DNA of 64,000 nt from Edaphochlamys debaryana (taxonomy: Eukaryota; Chlorophyta; Chlorophyceae; Chlamydomonadales), in the NCBI GenBank assembly GCA_016858145.1, contig JAEHOE010000075.1, forward strand, positions 546,743 to 610,742. The letters are read 5' to 3'. Below, one piece after another: positions 34,395 through 47,400 of this stretch. The position numbers and the translations under genes were made by a program. The notes below the pieces were generated by a model. It searched no databases. It saw nothing but the letters and a program-made list of their open reading frames with translations, and was not told the DNA's origin. The first letter of the stretch is position 1. Every line of letters starts with the position of its first letter.

Positions 34395-37300
34395 ATGCGG
34401 GTGCGCGGAGCGGCTCCCAGGCCTCTTGGTCAGCAGAGCCGGAGCTCTACCCGCTCACCAACCAGCTTGACTCGCGGGGCTGCGCGGAGCGCGGTGGTGG
34501 GGGCCGCACCTGCCGATGGGTGAGTGGGCGTTCGCACTCGCGCGCAAGGTCCAGAATTGCGCCAGTGCGAGCTGCATACAACTTATGTGTCGCAGGTCCT
34601 CGTCGGCGGTCGCAGTCTCCGCTCCCCGGGAGGTCGCGACCCCAACCCGTATCGACGGTGCCCCGATGTCGTCGCTGATGTCCATCGACGACGACCCGGC
34701 CTCCTTCAGGTCAGGGCGCACGCCGGTGCCGCGAGCTTGTTTGAGGGCGGGGGCGCGCTGACGTGGTGCGTGGATGCGTGTGGGTGTTGTAAGATACCCA
34801 CCCCCGTCGACCCCCGCGAGGGTTGCTGCGGGGGCTTGGTTTCCGGCAAGGTGCGAAGGTCTGAGACTGCCAGTCAAGGGCCACTTGCTGTTGGGGAGGG
34901 GACGGAAGGGCAAGGCCCAGTCACTTGGGCTCTAGTCTCGTTGGTTAGCTCCAGCTCCAACGGGTGGAAGCCCACCCTCCTCCCTCGCATTGCTGAGGCG
35001 GCCTTGCTCCCGCCTCCCTTCCCTCCACCACTCGGACCAGGTTCCTGCCCTCCCAGTTGGAGGTGTTCAGGGGCCTCGTGTTCAGCATGGTGCGGGCAGG
35101 GGCCAGGGCGGGCCGGCTGGGGGCGGCGTAGTGGGGCCTGGGAAGGGATGATCGTGACTGGGTCGCAGAGACAGTGCGTGCCTTTACCGTACGGGCCCAG
35201 CCACCGGTGGGACCAGGGCAATGGCCTGCAGGGCGGCTGGGAGGTGTGGCCCTGGTGTCGAGGGTGTGTGCTGCGCCCCCACCGCAATGCTCTGCAGCCC
35301 CCCCCCAGCATCTGCATTGCCCCCCTGCCCCGGCCTGCCCAGGTCAACTGCTCCCGGGCGCTGGCGGCGTTGGCGGTGGGCAACGTGGTGTTCAACTCGA
35401 TCGAGGTGTGGGCGGGCGTGTGCATCAGGGGTTTTGGGTGGGGGGTAGGGTTGTGGCTTGGGGAGGCGCACTCCCGGAGCGTTGGGAAAGGACATGCCGT
35501 TGAGGCACAAGGCTTGGGGGAGGGCTGGGACTTTCTCTTGTATCAGGACCGTACCCGCATACATTCGGTTGCAGATTGTGGAGAGGTCCTGGCCTGCTGA
35601 CGGGCCTGGGGGTTCCTCGGCGAGCTGCGCGTTTCATGCCCGCCCCCCCCCCCCCCCCCCTCCCCCCAGGCTGTGGAGCACGCCCACCACGCGCACCACG
35701 CGGCGGAGGCCACTGCCGTTGCGGCGGGGTCCCCTGGGGCCATGGCCGTCCTGACTGTGGGTCCACGGGGGGGGGGGGGGCGGGATCAGGGGCGGACTGG
35801 TACCTGGATGGGGTTGTCGTGACGGGTTTGTGGGTGGGCGGGTGCGCACTTGCAGTTGTGGGCCCACCAGAAGCGGTGGTGTTGCCCTCCCCCCCTGCTC
35901 CTTCACGCCGTGACATCGCCACCGCTCCCCCCTCCCCCCAGGAGCTGGCCGCCTCCGTGTCCCTGGGCGATGTGGCCTTCTGCATGAACGCCATCATCCC
36001 CGCCGCACTCATCTCGTACGCAGCAGGTGGGCGGGGCAAGGGCTGGTCGCGTGGGCAACACACTGAGCGTGTTGCAGGGGGTACGAGGTGCGTGAGGCAG
36101 ATGGGCCGAGGCGCTGAGACAGGGACAAATCACATCACACTCCCCTGCGGCCTTGTGGGAGGATGCGTATCCCCCTACGGCTTGAGCGAGATGATACGTA
36201 TCCCCCTGCGGCTTGCGCGAGACGATACATACCCCCCTACGGCTTGAGTGAGACGATATGTATCCCCCTACGGCTTGAGCGAGACGATACATACCCCCCT
36301 ACGGCTTGAGTGAGACGATATGTATCCCCCTACGGCTTGAGCGAGACGATATGTATCCCCCTGCGGCTTGAGCGAGACGATATGTATCCCCCTGCGGCTT
36401 GAGCGAGACGATATGTATCCCCCTGCGGCTTGAGCGAGACGATATGTATCCCCCTACGGCTTGAGCGAGACGATACGTAACCCCCTGCGGCGTGGGCGAG
36501 ACGGTATGTATCCCCCTGTGGCTTGAGCGAGACGATATGTATCCCCCTACGGCTTGAGCGAGACGATACGTAACCCCCTGCGGCGTGGGCGAGACGGTAT
36601 GTATCCCCCTGCGGCGTGGGCGAGACTATATGTATCCCCCTGCGGCGTGGGCGAGACGATATGTCCCCCCTGCGGCTTGGGCGAGACGATATGTATCCCC
36701 TGCGGCTTGAGCGAGACGATACGTAACCCCCTACGGCTTGGGCGAGAGGATACGTAACCCCCTACGGCTTGAGTGAGACGATATGTATCCCCCTGCGGCT
36801 TGAGGGAGACGGTATGTATCCCCCTGCGGCTTGAGCGAGACGATACGTAACCGCCTTCGGCCTGGGCGAGACAATACGTATTCCCCTGCGGCTTCAGCGA
36901 GACGATATGTATCCCCCTACGGCGTGAGCGAGAGGATATGTATCCCTTGCGGCTTGGGCGAGAGGATACGTAACCCCCTGCGGCTTATGGGGTAGGAAAC
37001 GTACTCCCCTTCGGCTGGAGAGGAAGGATACTCATTACCCTACGCGGCTTGAGATGGTGACCCGAATCCTTCCCCACCCCAATCCTCCCCTCCCCGTCTC
37101 GCCAGGTCCCTTCGTGCAGCTGGCGCAGAACCCCGACCGCCCGCACATGGAGCTGGCGCTGCAGGTGGGGGCGGAGGGGGGACGGAGGGGTGAATGGGGG
37201 TTCGGAGTATAGGGGTTTTGCGGGGCATTGGGCAAGGCGGGCGAGCGGGAGGGGGGGGGGGGGACGGATGAGCAGTGGCGGTGTGGGAGGATGAAGACAT

Positions 37301-40300
37301 GGCGTGTCCACAGATGGGTGCACGGCCACTGTTGAGGGACCTCGCTCTGACTTTAGGCTAGCCAGCGGAAGCGTGTAGGCGCAAAAACTATTAGCAGAGG
37401 GCCTTTGCCTGTCCCAATGTTCCCTACCCCCGCCCGACGCCCCCCTCCCCCCACTTCCCCCTGCGTCCCCAGGGCGTCGGCCGCCTGAGCATGACCCTCC
37501 AGCAGCTGGCGTGGACCAGCGGCAGTGTGGGCGTGGTGCTGCTGCTGGAGGCCGCGGTGGGGGGGGGGGCAGGAGGGGGGGCGGAGGCTGCTGCGGAGGC
37601 CAGTGGAACCGGCGATGGCCGTTGGATGCACGTGTGCGGCGGTCAGAGGCTCAGGACGCACACAGACCCCCAAATAGCCTTTCACTGCGCTGGACCCCAC
37701 GCGCTTCCTTGATGTATTGCCCACCCCCGGCCCCCTGCCCCCGTCAGGTCAAGTACCCTCCGATGGTGGGGGTGGCCTCGGGGGCCTGCCTGGCGCTGGC
37801 GGGTGAGGGTGGGGGCAGGGCAAGGGCTACGCCACAGCAATAGGGCCCGTTATCTCCAGGTATTCGGGAGTGGCGTGCTCCCGCGTGCAGCTGCTGCCCC
37901 TCCAATACCCTGCACTTGACAAGTCACAGCAACATCCCCCTGCGCCCTGTCCTCCCCGCCGTGCTTCCTCAGCCGCCCGTGGCGCTGCACTGTGGTGGGT
38001 GGTGCGCTGCCACACAAACTCGGTGAGGGGGGGAGGGGGGGGCTGCGGAGGAGGGGGCTGCACGAGGGCGCGGATGCAGACGGCAGACTGCACGCAAGGC
38101 AGCTGGGCGGAGCAAGAGGGCACATCTATGAGCAGTTGCCAGGCTCAGGGCCGGCCCTTGCCGCTGCATGTTACACGCATGCCCCCGTGCCCACCACAAA
38201 CCTGCGTGCGTGCCCCCCCCCCCCCCTTGTCCCCAGGGCGAGGAGGTGGCTGCCACTCTGGCGGCGGTGCGCGGGGGCGAGGGCGCCAAGGACCTGCCGC
38301 TGGTGGACCGGGCGGCGGCCTGGCTGGCCATGGGGGCGCTGCTGGAGGTGGGGAGTGGAGGGCTGGGGAGCGGGGGGCGGCGCTGCTTGTGTCATGAGAA
38401 TGACGGGCTGCAGGGGGTCTGGTGACGGTGACAGATGGGGCGTGCAGCGGTCTACTTGTGCCAGGTATGGCGCGGACTGATCCTTTGCTGCACGTCTGCT
38501 GCCTGGAGCCACGCCCGCCGCCTCGCTCCCCTCCCTTCCCCAGGCTGAGCCGTCCATCCACCACCACAAGCACGGCTCCCACGTGAGGGAGGGAGGGGGG
38601 GCTGTTGGGAGGGGGACACGGACAGATTGGAAGAGCCACATGCCCACATCGCCCAGGCGTGGGCAAAATGGCATGTGACCGGGCAGCGCCGCTCGCCTGT
38701 GTGTTCGGCTTCCCCGGGCCCACCCATAATGCTCCTCGCTCCCCCTCCCCCCCCCCCCCGCAGGGCAAGGAGCACGACCAGGGCCACGGCCATGGCGCCG
38801 GCACCGCACTGCTGCCCGGAGGCCAGCCGCACTACAGGTGGGGACGGCGGGGGCTGGCAGGGCTGGGCCCTGGGGCTGAGCTCAACCGGGGCACAACTGG
38901 TGGCGTGGCAAGGGCAGGGGGAGGGCGGTTGTGAGGAACCATGCCTGGTGAAGACTCTGGCATGCACTTGCTGCCTGTCACTGTCTCTGCTGTTCCTACC
39001 TCGTGAGGTGTCCCGCGCCTCATGTACCCCCACCCCATCGCCCCCCACCCACCCCCTGCCCCCCCAAGCTTCGACCTGTCCGAGGAGCGCGTGCTGCGCT
39101 CCCTGGTGGAGGGCGCCAACGCGGCTGGGCTGGCCATCGCGCTGCAGGTGGGGAAGGGGGGGTTAAGTGCGGGGAACTTGCTGTCTTTGTGGCCAAATCT
39201 GGCCATACGGCAAACACGCTGGAGTCAAGGACAGGGGAAGCCTGTTGGTATGTGGGGGGCCGTCAATAAAGTTCCTGATATTCTGGTTATCCTGATCGTG
39301 TGGATCAGGCCCAACTCCTAGCAAGGCAGTTGTTTTGTGACATCCGCAAAAGTCCAGTTCTGCCACAGATGCATCTGGCCAGCTGATCATTGTCCCTGCC
39401 CCTCTCTCTTCCTATGGCACCCACCTCAAACACCCTACCCCATCCCCCGCGCCCCCCTCTCTCATACGGGCAGGTTCTCGCCACACTCAGCCTAGGTGAG
39501 GGGTGACGGCGCGGGATACGGTTGCGAGGTCGGGATATGAGGCTCTTGTGTATGCCAGTCTGCCGCATCCCTCTCCCACCAGCCACACGCTCCTCTCGCT
39601 CCTGTGTGCGCCAGCTCAGCTCCTCTTCTCCCCTCCCTCCGCCCCCCCCCTCCCTCCCCCCGCACCCCCTCCCTGCCAGGTGTGGCCGACGCTGCCACGG
39701 GCGACGCCAGCGGCCTGGTGTCCAACCTGACCAACGGCGCGCAGAAGGGCGCCAACGCGGCGCTGCTGTTCGCCGCCTCGGCCGCCTTCGACAAGGCGCT
39801 GCACAACCAGGGTGGGCAGAGGGACAGGGGGCGCCCAGGGACCGCTCAGGGGGGTGAAAGACCTGTAGTAGTTAACGGTCTGCTGTGGGCTGCAGCTCTG
39901 GAATGGGCAGGAACGGGGGGTTGGTTGCTGGATGTTGCCATGGCTGCCCCTCCAGCCTACCCACTGGAGGGGCAACTCAAGCGTCCTCCAGGCCTGCACC
40001 GTTAGCCGCTGCTGCTCACCCGCTCTGGACTCTGCAAACATACTGCCATTCTGAGCGCTTTGCTTTGGGGCCTTGCGCCGTGTGCTCGTGCACACGTTGC
40101 CTCAGCCGTACCGGCTGCAGCTGCAGTGAATGCAGCTGTCCTTGTTGTCCGATGGCCCAGCACCCTGTGCCCAGCACGGTCCGCAGCTCAGTGCATGGCT
40201 GATGGCACGGTCACTCCATCTCCACACGCTCTCACCCGCTCCAGATGCGGCAGTCCTCACCGCCCCCCTCCTCCCCCCGCAGATGGCCAGGACGACACAA

Positions 40301-40642
40301 ACCACCTGCTCTCTGGCCTGGGCGTGGAGCACAGCGGCATGTCGGGGCTGTTCACGTCCATGGCGGTGCTGTCGTGGGCGCTGCTCGCGGTGAGGGAGCC
40401 TGCGGGGGATGCAGGGAGCAAGGGGGGAGGAGGGGCAGGGGTCAAGTCAGTGGGGATTACAGGGGCCGTCAGCATCCGAACACTGCAGTCTTTGTTCACC
40501 CTGGGTGCCTCCCCTGCCCCAGGCTGGCGCTCTGGAGCTGGTGCTGCCCTCTCTGCTGGACTCACCCCTGGGGATCCTGGTGGGCGAGAAGGCGCTGCAC
40601 GTCATCAGCGAGGTGGTCATTGAGGCGCTGGAGGCCATCTAG
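34395..40642 (+). CDS. Unrecognised plastid-targeted membrane protein with His-rich loop
   Basis: A predicted 484-residue protein from 18 exons: 34395-34519, 34596-34709, 35041-35089, 35343-35405, 35670-35756, 35942-36026, 37106-37164, 37473-37556, 37748-37802, 37973-38022, 38237-38347, 38544-38582, 38764-38837, 39069-39147, 39474-39495, 39680-39811, 40283-40389, 40523-40642. All phases agree. The first 45 residues (MRVRGAAPRPLGQQSRSSTR...) are rich in Arg, Ser and Ala and lack acids, as in a chloroplast transit peptide. Hydrophobic segments lie near 100-117, 150-173, 205-222, 226-252 and 420-465. Two His clusters occur: HAHHAHH near 121 and HHHKHGSHGKEHDQGHGHG near 299-317. These suggest metal binding, as in cation transporters, but I see no transporter signature. 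The HAHHAHH exon and the short exons 12 and 15 are the least certain parts. Family unknown. Confidence 0.7.
36142..37050. repeat. 31-bp minisatellite inside an intron
   Basis: About 29 copies of a 31-bp unit, readable as CCCCCTGCGGCTTGAGCGAG plus ACGATATGTAT, fill most of the 1.08-kb intron 36027-37105 of the plastid-protein gene. Variants are ordered: TGCGG or TACGG, CTTGAG or GTGGGC, TATGTAT or TACGTAA. Neighbouring units often share the same variants, as expected from slippage or unequal exchange. Units decay at both ends. This is by far the longest intron of the gene. Confidence 0.95.
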
Positions 40643-41412
40643 GCGGGCATGCAGGTGCAGCAGGCAAGGGGGGGCAGGTCAGGTGGGAGGTAGGGGGGAG
40701 GATTGGTGCTGGAGGCAAATGGGAGTGCAACATATCATATGTAGGTTGAGGGTGAGGGAAGAGTTTAGGGTGCTACGCCTTCAAGGGAAGGCAGTAAAGA
40801 CGCCCTGCAGGAGAAAGTGGGCATGGCTGCTCACAGTCAAGGTGTTACACCAGGCATGGGCTGGTGATGGGTGGTTGAGGCGATTTGTAGGCCCTGGGCG
40901 AGGGAATAGCTAACTTCAACCCTAACCCATCTTTGTTGAAGGTGGTGCTGGGTGGCAGACATTGCGTGCCTAGAAGATGCATGAAGTAGGCTGGCATGAC
41001 ATACCAGTCTGGTAGTGCAATCAAGAGAAGACATTGGTATTCAGCTTTGGCGGATGCATGATTATGCAGGGTTGTGCGCATTTAGGGTTCCTGAGGTCAG
41101 CATGACAAATTTGAAGGGTCAAGCAAGGTGGCGTCAGGTGGAACGCTTGTGACAGCAAGGATTGATGCAAGTTTGTACATACCTTGGTTTTAATATGTGC
41201 TTGGTCTATGCAGGCCAGCAAGTGAGCGACTTCAACAACATTGTGCTCTGTGTTGTACCCTGTGCTTGAGCGGCAGTCAGCTTTCAACCTGTAATCCAAC
41301 AGGAGGAAGCTTGTGGGCAGCCACACCCCATACATACCCCAACCAGCCAAAAGGGTGGAGGGCATAGCCTCGGCATAGCACACAAGCAACAAGGCTTTCT
41401 AGCACTAAACTG
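40643..41412. other. 3' flank of the plastid-protein gene up to the satellite
   Basis: About 770 bases with lower GC than the gene. Probably 3' UTR followed by a short unique stretch; no exon or repeat is seen before the first satellite-like monomer. Confidence 0.5.
41290..41294 (+). terminator. Candidate TGTAA poly(A) signal for the plastid-protein gene
   Basis: TGTAA occurs about 650 bases after the stop codon and about 120 bases before the satellite begins. It is the last one before the array. Confidence 0.3.
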
Positions 41413-44400
41413 AGCAGGAGGGGGTGGTGGAGGGGTGTGGAGTGTGGTGGGAGCAGGCAGTGGAGCATGGTGGACTCACCCAGCTGGCAGCCTCAACGCT
41501 GCAGGACTGCTCTGCTGACAACGATTACTATGCTGACAGGGACTGAGGGGCAGCAGGAGCGAGCTTGCAGGCATCCCGACCCGTGACCATGAGGGGGGTG
41601 GGGTGGTGGTGGATGGGTGTGGAGCGTGGTGGGAGCAGGCAGTGGAGTGGAGTGGACTCACCCAGCTGGCAGCCTCAACGCTGCAGGACTGCTCTGCTGA
41701 CAACGATTACTATGCTGACAGGGACTGGGGGGCAGCAGGAGCGAGCTTGCAGGCATCCCGACCCGTGACCATGAGGGGGGTGGGGTGGTGGTGGATGGGT
41801 GTGGAGCGTGGTGGGAGCAGGCAGTGGAGTGGAGTGGACTCACCCAGCTGGCAGCCTCAACGCTGCAGGACTGCTCTGCTGACAACGATTACTATGCTGA
41901 CAGGGACTGGGGGGCAGCAGGAGCGAGCTTGCAGGCATCCCGACCCGTGACCATGAGGGGGGTGGGGTGGTGGTGGATGGGTGTGGAGCGTGGTGGGAGC
42001 AGGCAGTGGAGTGGAGTGGACTCACCCAGCTGGCAGCCTCAACGCTGCAGGACTGCTCTGCTGACAACGATTACTATGCTGACAGGGACTGGGGGGCAGC
42101 AGGAGCGAGCTTGCAGGCATCCCGACCCGTGACCATGAGGGGGGTGGGGTGGTGGTGGATGGGTGTGGAGCGTGGTGGGAGCAGGCAGTGGAGTGGAGTG
42201 GACTCACCCAGCTGGCAGCCTCAACGCTGCAGGATTGCTCTGCTGACAACGATTACTATGCTGACAGGGACTGGGGGGCAGCAGGAGCGAGCTTGCAGGC
42301 ATCCCGACCCGTGACCATGAGGGGGGTGGGGTGGTGGTGTGTGGGCGTGGAGCGTGGTGGGAGCAGGCAGTGGAGCATGGTGGACTCACCCAGCTGGCAG
42401 CCTCAACGCTGCAGGACTGCTCTGCTGACAACGATTACTATGCTGACAGGGACTGGGGGGCAGCAGGAGCGAGCTTGCAGGCATCCCGACCCGTGACCAT
42501 GAGGGGGGTGGGGTGGTGGTGGATGGGTGTGGAGCGTGGTGGGAGCAGGCAGTGGAGTGGAGTGGACTCACCCAGCTGGCAGCCTCAACGCTGCAGGACT
42601 GCTCTGCTGACAACGATTACTATGCTGACAGGGACTGGGGGGCAGCAGGAGCGAGCTTGCAGGCATCCCGACCCGTGACCATGAGGGGGGTGGGGTGGTG
42701 GTGTGTGGGCGTGGAGTGTGGTGGGAGCAGGCAGTGGAGCATGGTGGACTCACCCAGCTGGCAGCCTAAACGCTGCAGGACTGCTCTGCTGACAACGATT
42801 ACTATGCTGACAGGGACTGGGGGGCAGCAGGAGCGAGCTTGCAGGCATCCCGACCCGTGACCATGAGGGGGGTGGGGTGGTGGTGGATGGGTGTGGAGCG
42901 TGGTGGGAGCAGGCAGTGGAGTGGAGTGGACTCACCCAGCTGGCAGCCTCAACGCTGCAGGACTGCTCTGCTGACAACGATTACTATGCTGACAGGGACT
43001 GGGGGGCAGCAGGAGCGAGCTTGCAGGCATCCCGACCCGTGACCATGAGGGGGGTGGGGTGGTGGTGGATGGGTGTGGAGCGTGGTGGGAGCAGGCAGTG
43101 GAGTGGAGTGGACTCACCCAGCTGGCAGCCTCAACGCTGCAGGATTGCTCTGCTGACAACGATTACTATGCTGACAGGGACTGGGGGGCAGCAGGAGCGA
43201 GCTTGCAGGCATCCCGACCCGTGACCATGAGGGGGGTGGGGTGGTGGTGTGTGGGCGTGGAGTGTGGTGGGAGCAGGCAGTGGAGCATGGTGGACTCACC
43301 CAGCTGGCAGCCTCAACGCTGCAGGACTGCTCTGCTGACAACGATTACTATGCTGACAGGGACTGGGGGGCAGCAGGAGCGAGCTTGCAGGCATCCCGAC
43401 CCGTGACCATGAGGGGGGTGGGGTGGTGGTGGATGGGTGTGGAGCGTGGTGGGAGCAGGCAGTGGAGTGGAGTGGACTCACCCAGCTGGCAGCCTAAACG
43501 CTGCAGGACTGCTCTGCTGACAACGATTACTATGCTGACAGGGACTGGGGGGCAGCAGGAGCGAGCTTGCAGGCATCCCGACCCGTGACCATGAGGGGGG
43601 TGGGGTGGTGGTGGATGGGTGTGGAGCGTGGTGGGAGCAGGCAGTGGAGTGGAGTGGACTCACCCAGCTGGCAGCCTCAACGCTGCAGGATTGCTCTGCT
43701 GACAACGATTACTATGCTGACAGGGACTGGGGGGCAGCAGGAGCGAGCTTGCAGGCATCCCGACCCGTGACCATGAGGGGGGTGGGGTGGTGGTGGATGG
43801 GTGTGGAGCGTGGTGGGAGCAGGCAGTGGAGTGGAGTGGACTCACCCAGCTGGCAGCCTCAACGCTGCAGGACTGCTCTGCTGACAACGATTACTATGCT
43901 GACAGGGACTGGGGGGCAGCAGGAGCGAGCTTGCAGGCATCCCGACCCGTGACCATGAGGGGGGTGGGGTGGTGGTGGATGGGTGTGGAGCGTGGTGGGA
44001 GCAGGCAGTGGAGTGGAGTGGACTCACCCAGCTGGCAGCCTCAACGCTGCAGGACTGCTCTGCTGACAACGATTACTATGCTGACAGGGACTGGGGGGCA
44101 GCAGGAGCGAGCTTGCAGGCATCCCGACCCGTGACCATGAGGGGGGTGGGGTGGTGGTGGATGGGTGTGGAGCGTGGTGGGAGCAGGCAGTGGAGTGGAG
44201 TGGACTCACCCAGCTGGCAGCCTCAACGCTGCAGGACTGCTCTGCTGACAACGATTACTATGCTGACAGGGACTGGGGGGCAGCAGGAGCGAGCTTGCAG
44301 GCATCCCGACCCGTGACCATGAGGGGGGGTGGGGTGGTGGTGGATGGGTGTGGAGCGTGGTGGGAGCAGGCAGTGGAGTGGAGTGGACTCACCCAGCTGG

Positions 44401-47400
44401 CAGCCTCAACGCTGCAGGACTGCTCTGCTGACAACGATTACTATGCTGACAGGGACTGGGGGGCAGCAGGAGCGAGCTTGCAGGCATCCCGACCCGTGAC
44501 CATGAGGGGGGTGGGGTGGTGGTGGATGGGTGTGGAGCGTGGTGGGAGCAGGCAGTGGAGTGGAGTGGACTCACCCAGCTGGCAGCCTCAACGCTGCAGG
44601 ACTGCTCTGCTGACAACGATTACTATGCTGACAGGGACTGGGGGGCAGCAGGAGCGAGCTTGCAGGCATCCCGACCCGTGACCATGAGGGGGGTGGGGTG
44701 GTGGTGGATGGGTGTGGAGCGTGGTGGGAGCAGGCAGTGGAGTGGAGTGGACTCACCCAGCTGGCAGCCTCAACGCTGCAGGACTGCTCTGCTGACAACG
44801 ATTACTATGCTGACAGGGACTGGGGGGCAGCAGGAGCGAGCTTGCAGGCATCCCGACCCGTGACCATGAGGGGGGTGGGGTGGTGGTGGATGGGTGTGGA
44901 GCGTGGTGGGAGCAGGCAGTGGAGTGGAGTGGACTCACCCAGCTGGCAGCCTCAACGCTGCAGGACTGCTCTGCTGACAACGATTACTATGCTGACAGGG
45001 ACTGGGGGGCAGCAGGAGCGAGCTTGCAGGCATCCCGACCCGTGACCATGAGGGGGGTGGGGTGGTGGTGGATGGGTGTGGAGCGTGGTGGGAGCAGGCA
45101 GTGGAGTGGAGTGGACTCACCCAGCTGGCAGCCTCAACGCTGCAGGACTGCTCTGCTGACAACGATTACTATGCTGACAGGGACTGGGGGGCAGCAGGAG
45201 CGAGCTTGCAGGCATCCCGACCCGTGACCATGAGGGGGGTGGGGTGGTGGTGGATGGGTGTGGAGCGTGGTGGGAGCAGGCAGTGGAGTGGAGTGGACTC
45301 ACCCAGCTGGCAGCCTCAACGCTGCAGGATTGCTCTGCTGACAACGATTACTATGCTGACAGGGACTGGGGGGCAGCAGGAGCGAGCTTGCAGGCATCCC
45401 GACCCTTGACCATGAGGGGGGTGGGGTGGTGGTGTGTGGGCGTGGAGTGTGGTGGGAGCAGGCAGTGGAGCATGGTGGACTCACCCAGCTGGCAGCCTCA
45501 ACGCTGCAGGACTGCTCTGCTGACAACGATTACTATGCTGACAGGGACTGGGGGGCAGCAGGAGCGAGCTTGCAGGCATCCCGACCCTTGACCATGAGGG
45601 GGGTGGGGTGGTGGTGTGTGGGCGTGGAGTGTGGTGGGAGCAGGCAGTGGAGCATGGTGGACTCACCCAGCTGGCAGCCTCAACGCTGCAGGACTGCTCT
45701 GCTGACAACGATTACTATGCTGACAGGGACTGGGGGGCAGCAGGAGCGAGCTTGCAGGCATCCCGACCCGTGACCATGAGGGGGGTGGGGTGGTGGTGGA
45801 TGGGTGTGGAGCGTGGTGGGAGCAGGCAGTGGAGCATGGTGGACTCACCCAGCTGGCAGCCTCAACGCTGCAGGACTGCTCTGCTGACAACGATTACTAT
45901 GCTGACAGGGACTGGGGGGCAGCAGGAGCGAGCTTGCAGGCATCCCGACCCGTGACCATGAGGGGGGTGGGGTGGTGGTGTGTGGGCGTGGAGTGTGGTG
46001 GGAGCAGGCAGTGGAGCATGGTGGACTCACCCAGCTGGCAGCCTAAACGCTGCAGGACTGCTCAGCTGACAACGATTACTATGCTGACAGGGACTGGGGG
46101 GCAGCAGGAGCGAGCTTGCAGGCATCCCGACCCGTGACCATGAGGGGGGTGGGGTGGTGGTGGATGGGTGTGGAGCGTGGTGGGAGCAGGCAGTGGAGTG
46201 GAGTGGACTCACCCAGCTGGCAGCCTCAACGCTGCAGGACTGCTCTGCTGACAACGATTACTATGCTGACAGGGACTGGGGGGCAGCAGGAGCGAGCTTG
46301 CAGGCATCCCGACCCGTGACCATGAGGGGGGTGGGGTGGTGGTGGATGGGTGTGGAGCGTGGTGGGAGCAGGCAGTGGAGTGGAGTGGACTCACCCAGCT
46401 GGCAGCCTCAACGCTGCAGGACTGCTCTGCTGACAACGATTACTATGCTGACAGGGACTGGGGGGCAGCAGGAGCGAGCTTGCAGGCATCCCGACCCGTG
46501 ACCATGAGGGGGGTGGGGTGGTGGTGTGTGGGCGTGGAGTGTGGTGGGAGCAGGCAGTGGAGTGGAGTGGACTCACCCAGCTGGCAGCCTCAACGCTGCA
46601 GGACTGCTCTGCTGACAACGATTACTATGCTGACAGGGACTGGGGGGCAGCAGGAGCGAGCTTGCAGGCATCCCGACCCGTGACCATGAGGGGGGTGGGG
46701 TGGTGGTGGATGGGTGTGGAGTGTGGTGGGAGCAGGCAGTGGAGCATGGTGGACTCACCCAGCTGGCAGCCTCAACGCTGCAGGACTGCTCTGCTGACAA
46801 CGATTACTATGCTGACAGGGACTGGGGGGCAGCAGGAGCGAGCTTGCAGGCATCCCGACCCGTGACCATGAGGGGGGTGGGGTGGTGGTGGATGGGTGTG
46901 GAGCGTGGTGGGAGCAGGCAGTGGAGTGGAGTGGACTCACCCAGCTGGCAGCCTAAACGCTGCAGGATTGCTCTGCTGACAACGATTACTATGCTGACAG
47001 GGACTGGGGGGCAGCAGGAGCGAGCTTGCAGGCATCCCGACCCTTGACCATGAGGGGGGTGGGGTGGTGGTGTGTGGGCGTGGAGTGTGGTGGGAGCAGG
47101 CAGTGGAGCATGGTGGACTCACCCAGCTGGCAGCCTCAACGCTGCAGGACTGCTCTGCTGACAACGATTACTATGCTGACAGGGACTGGGGGGCAGCAGG
47201 AGCGAGCTTGCAGGCATCCCGACCCGTGACCATGAGGGGGGTGGGGTGGTGGTGGATGGGTGTGGAGCGTGGTGGGAGCAGGCAGTGGAGTGGAGTGGAC
47301 TCACCCAGCTGGCAGCCTCAACGCTGCAGGACTGCTCTGCTGACAACGATTACTATGCTGACAGGGACTGGGGGGCAGCAGGAGCGAGCTTGCAGGCATC

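Noticed and set aside
36142..37050. Possible CRISPR array
   Set aside because: Units of 31 bp abut directly with no unique spacers, and the DNA is a eukaryotic intron.
34395..40642. Cation diffusion facilitator (zinc transporter) assignment
   Set aside because: His-rich loops and membrane segments suggested it, but the paired Asp/His motifs of that family in membrane helices are not visible.
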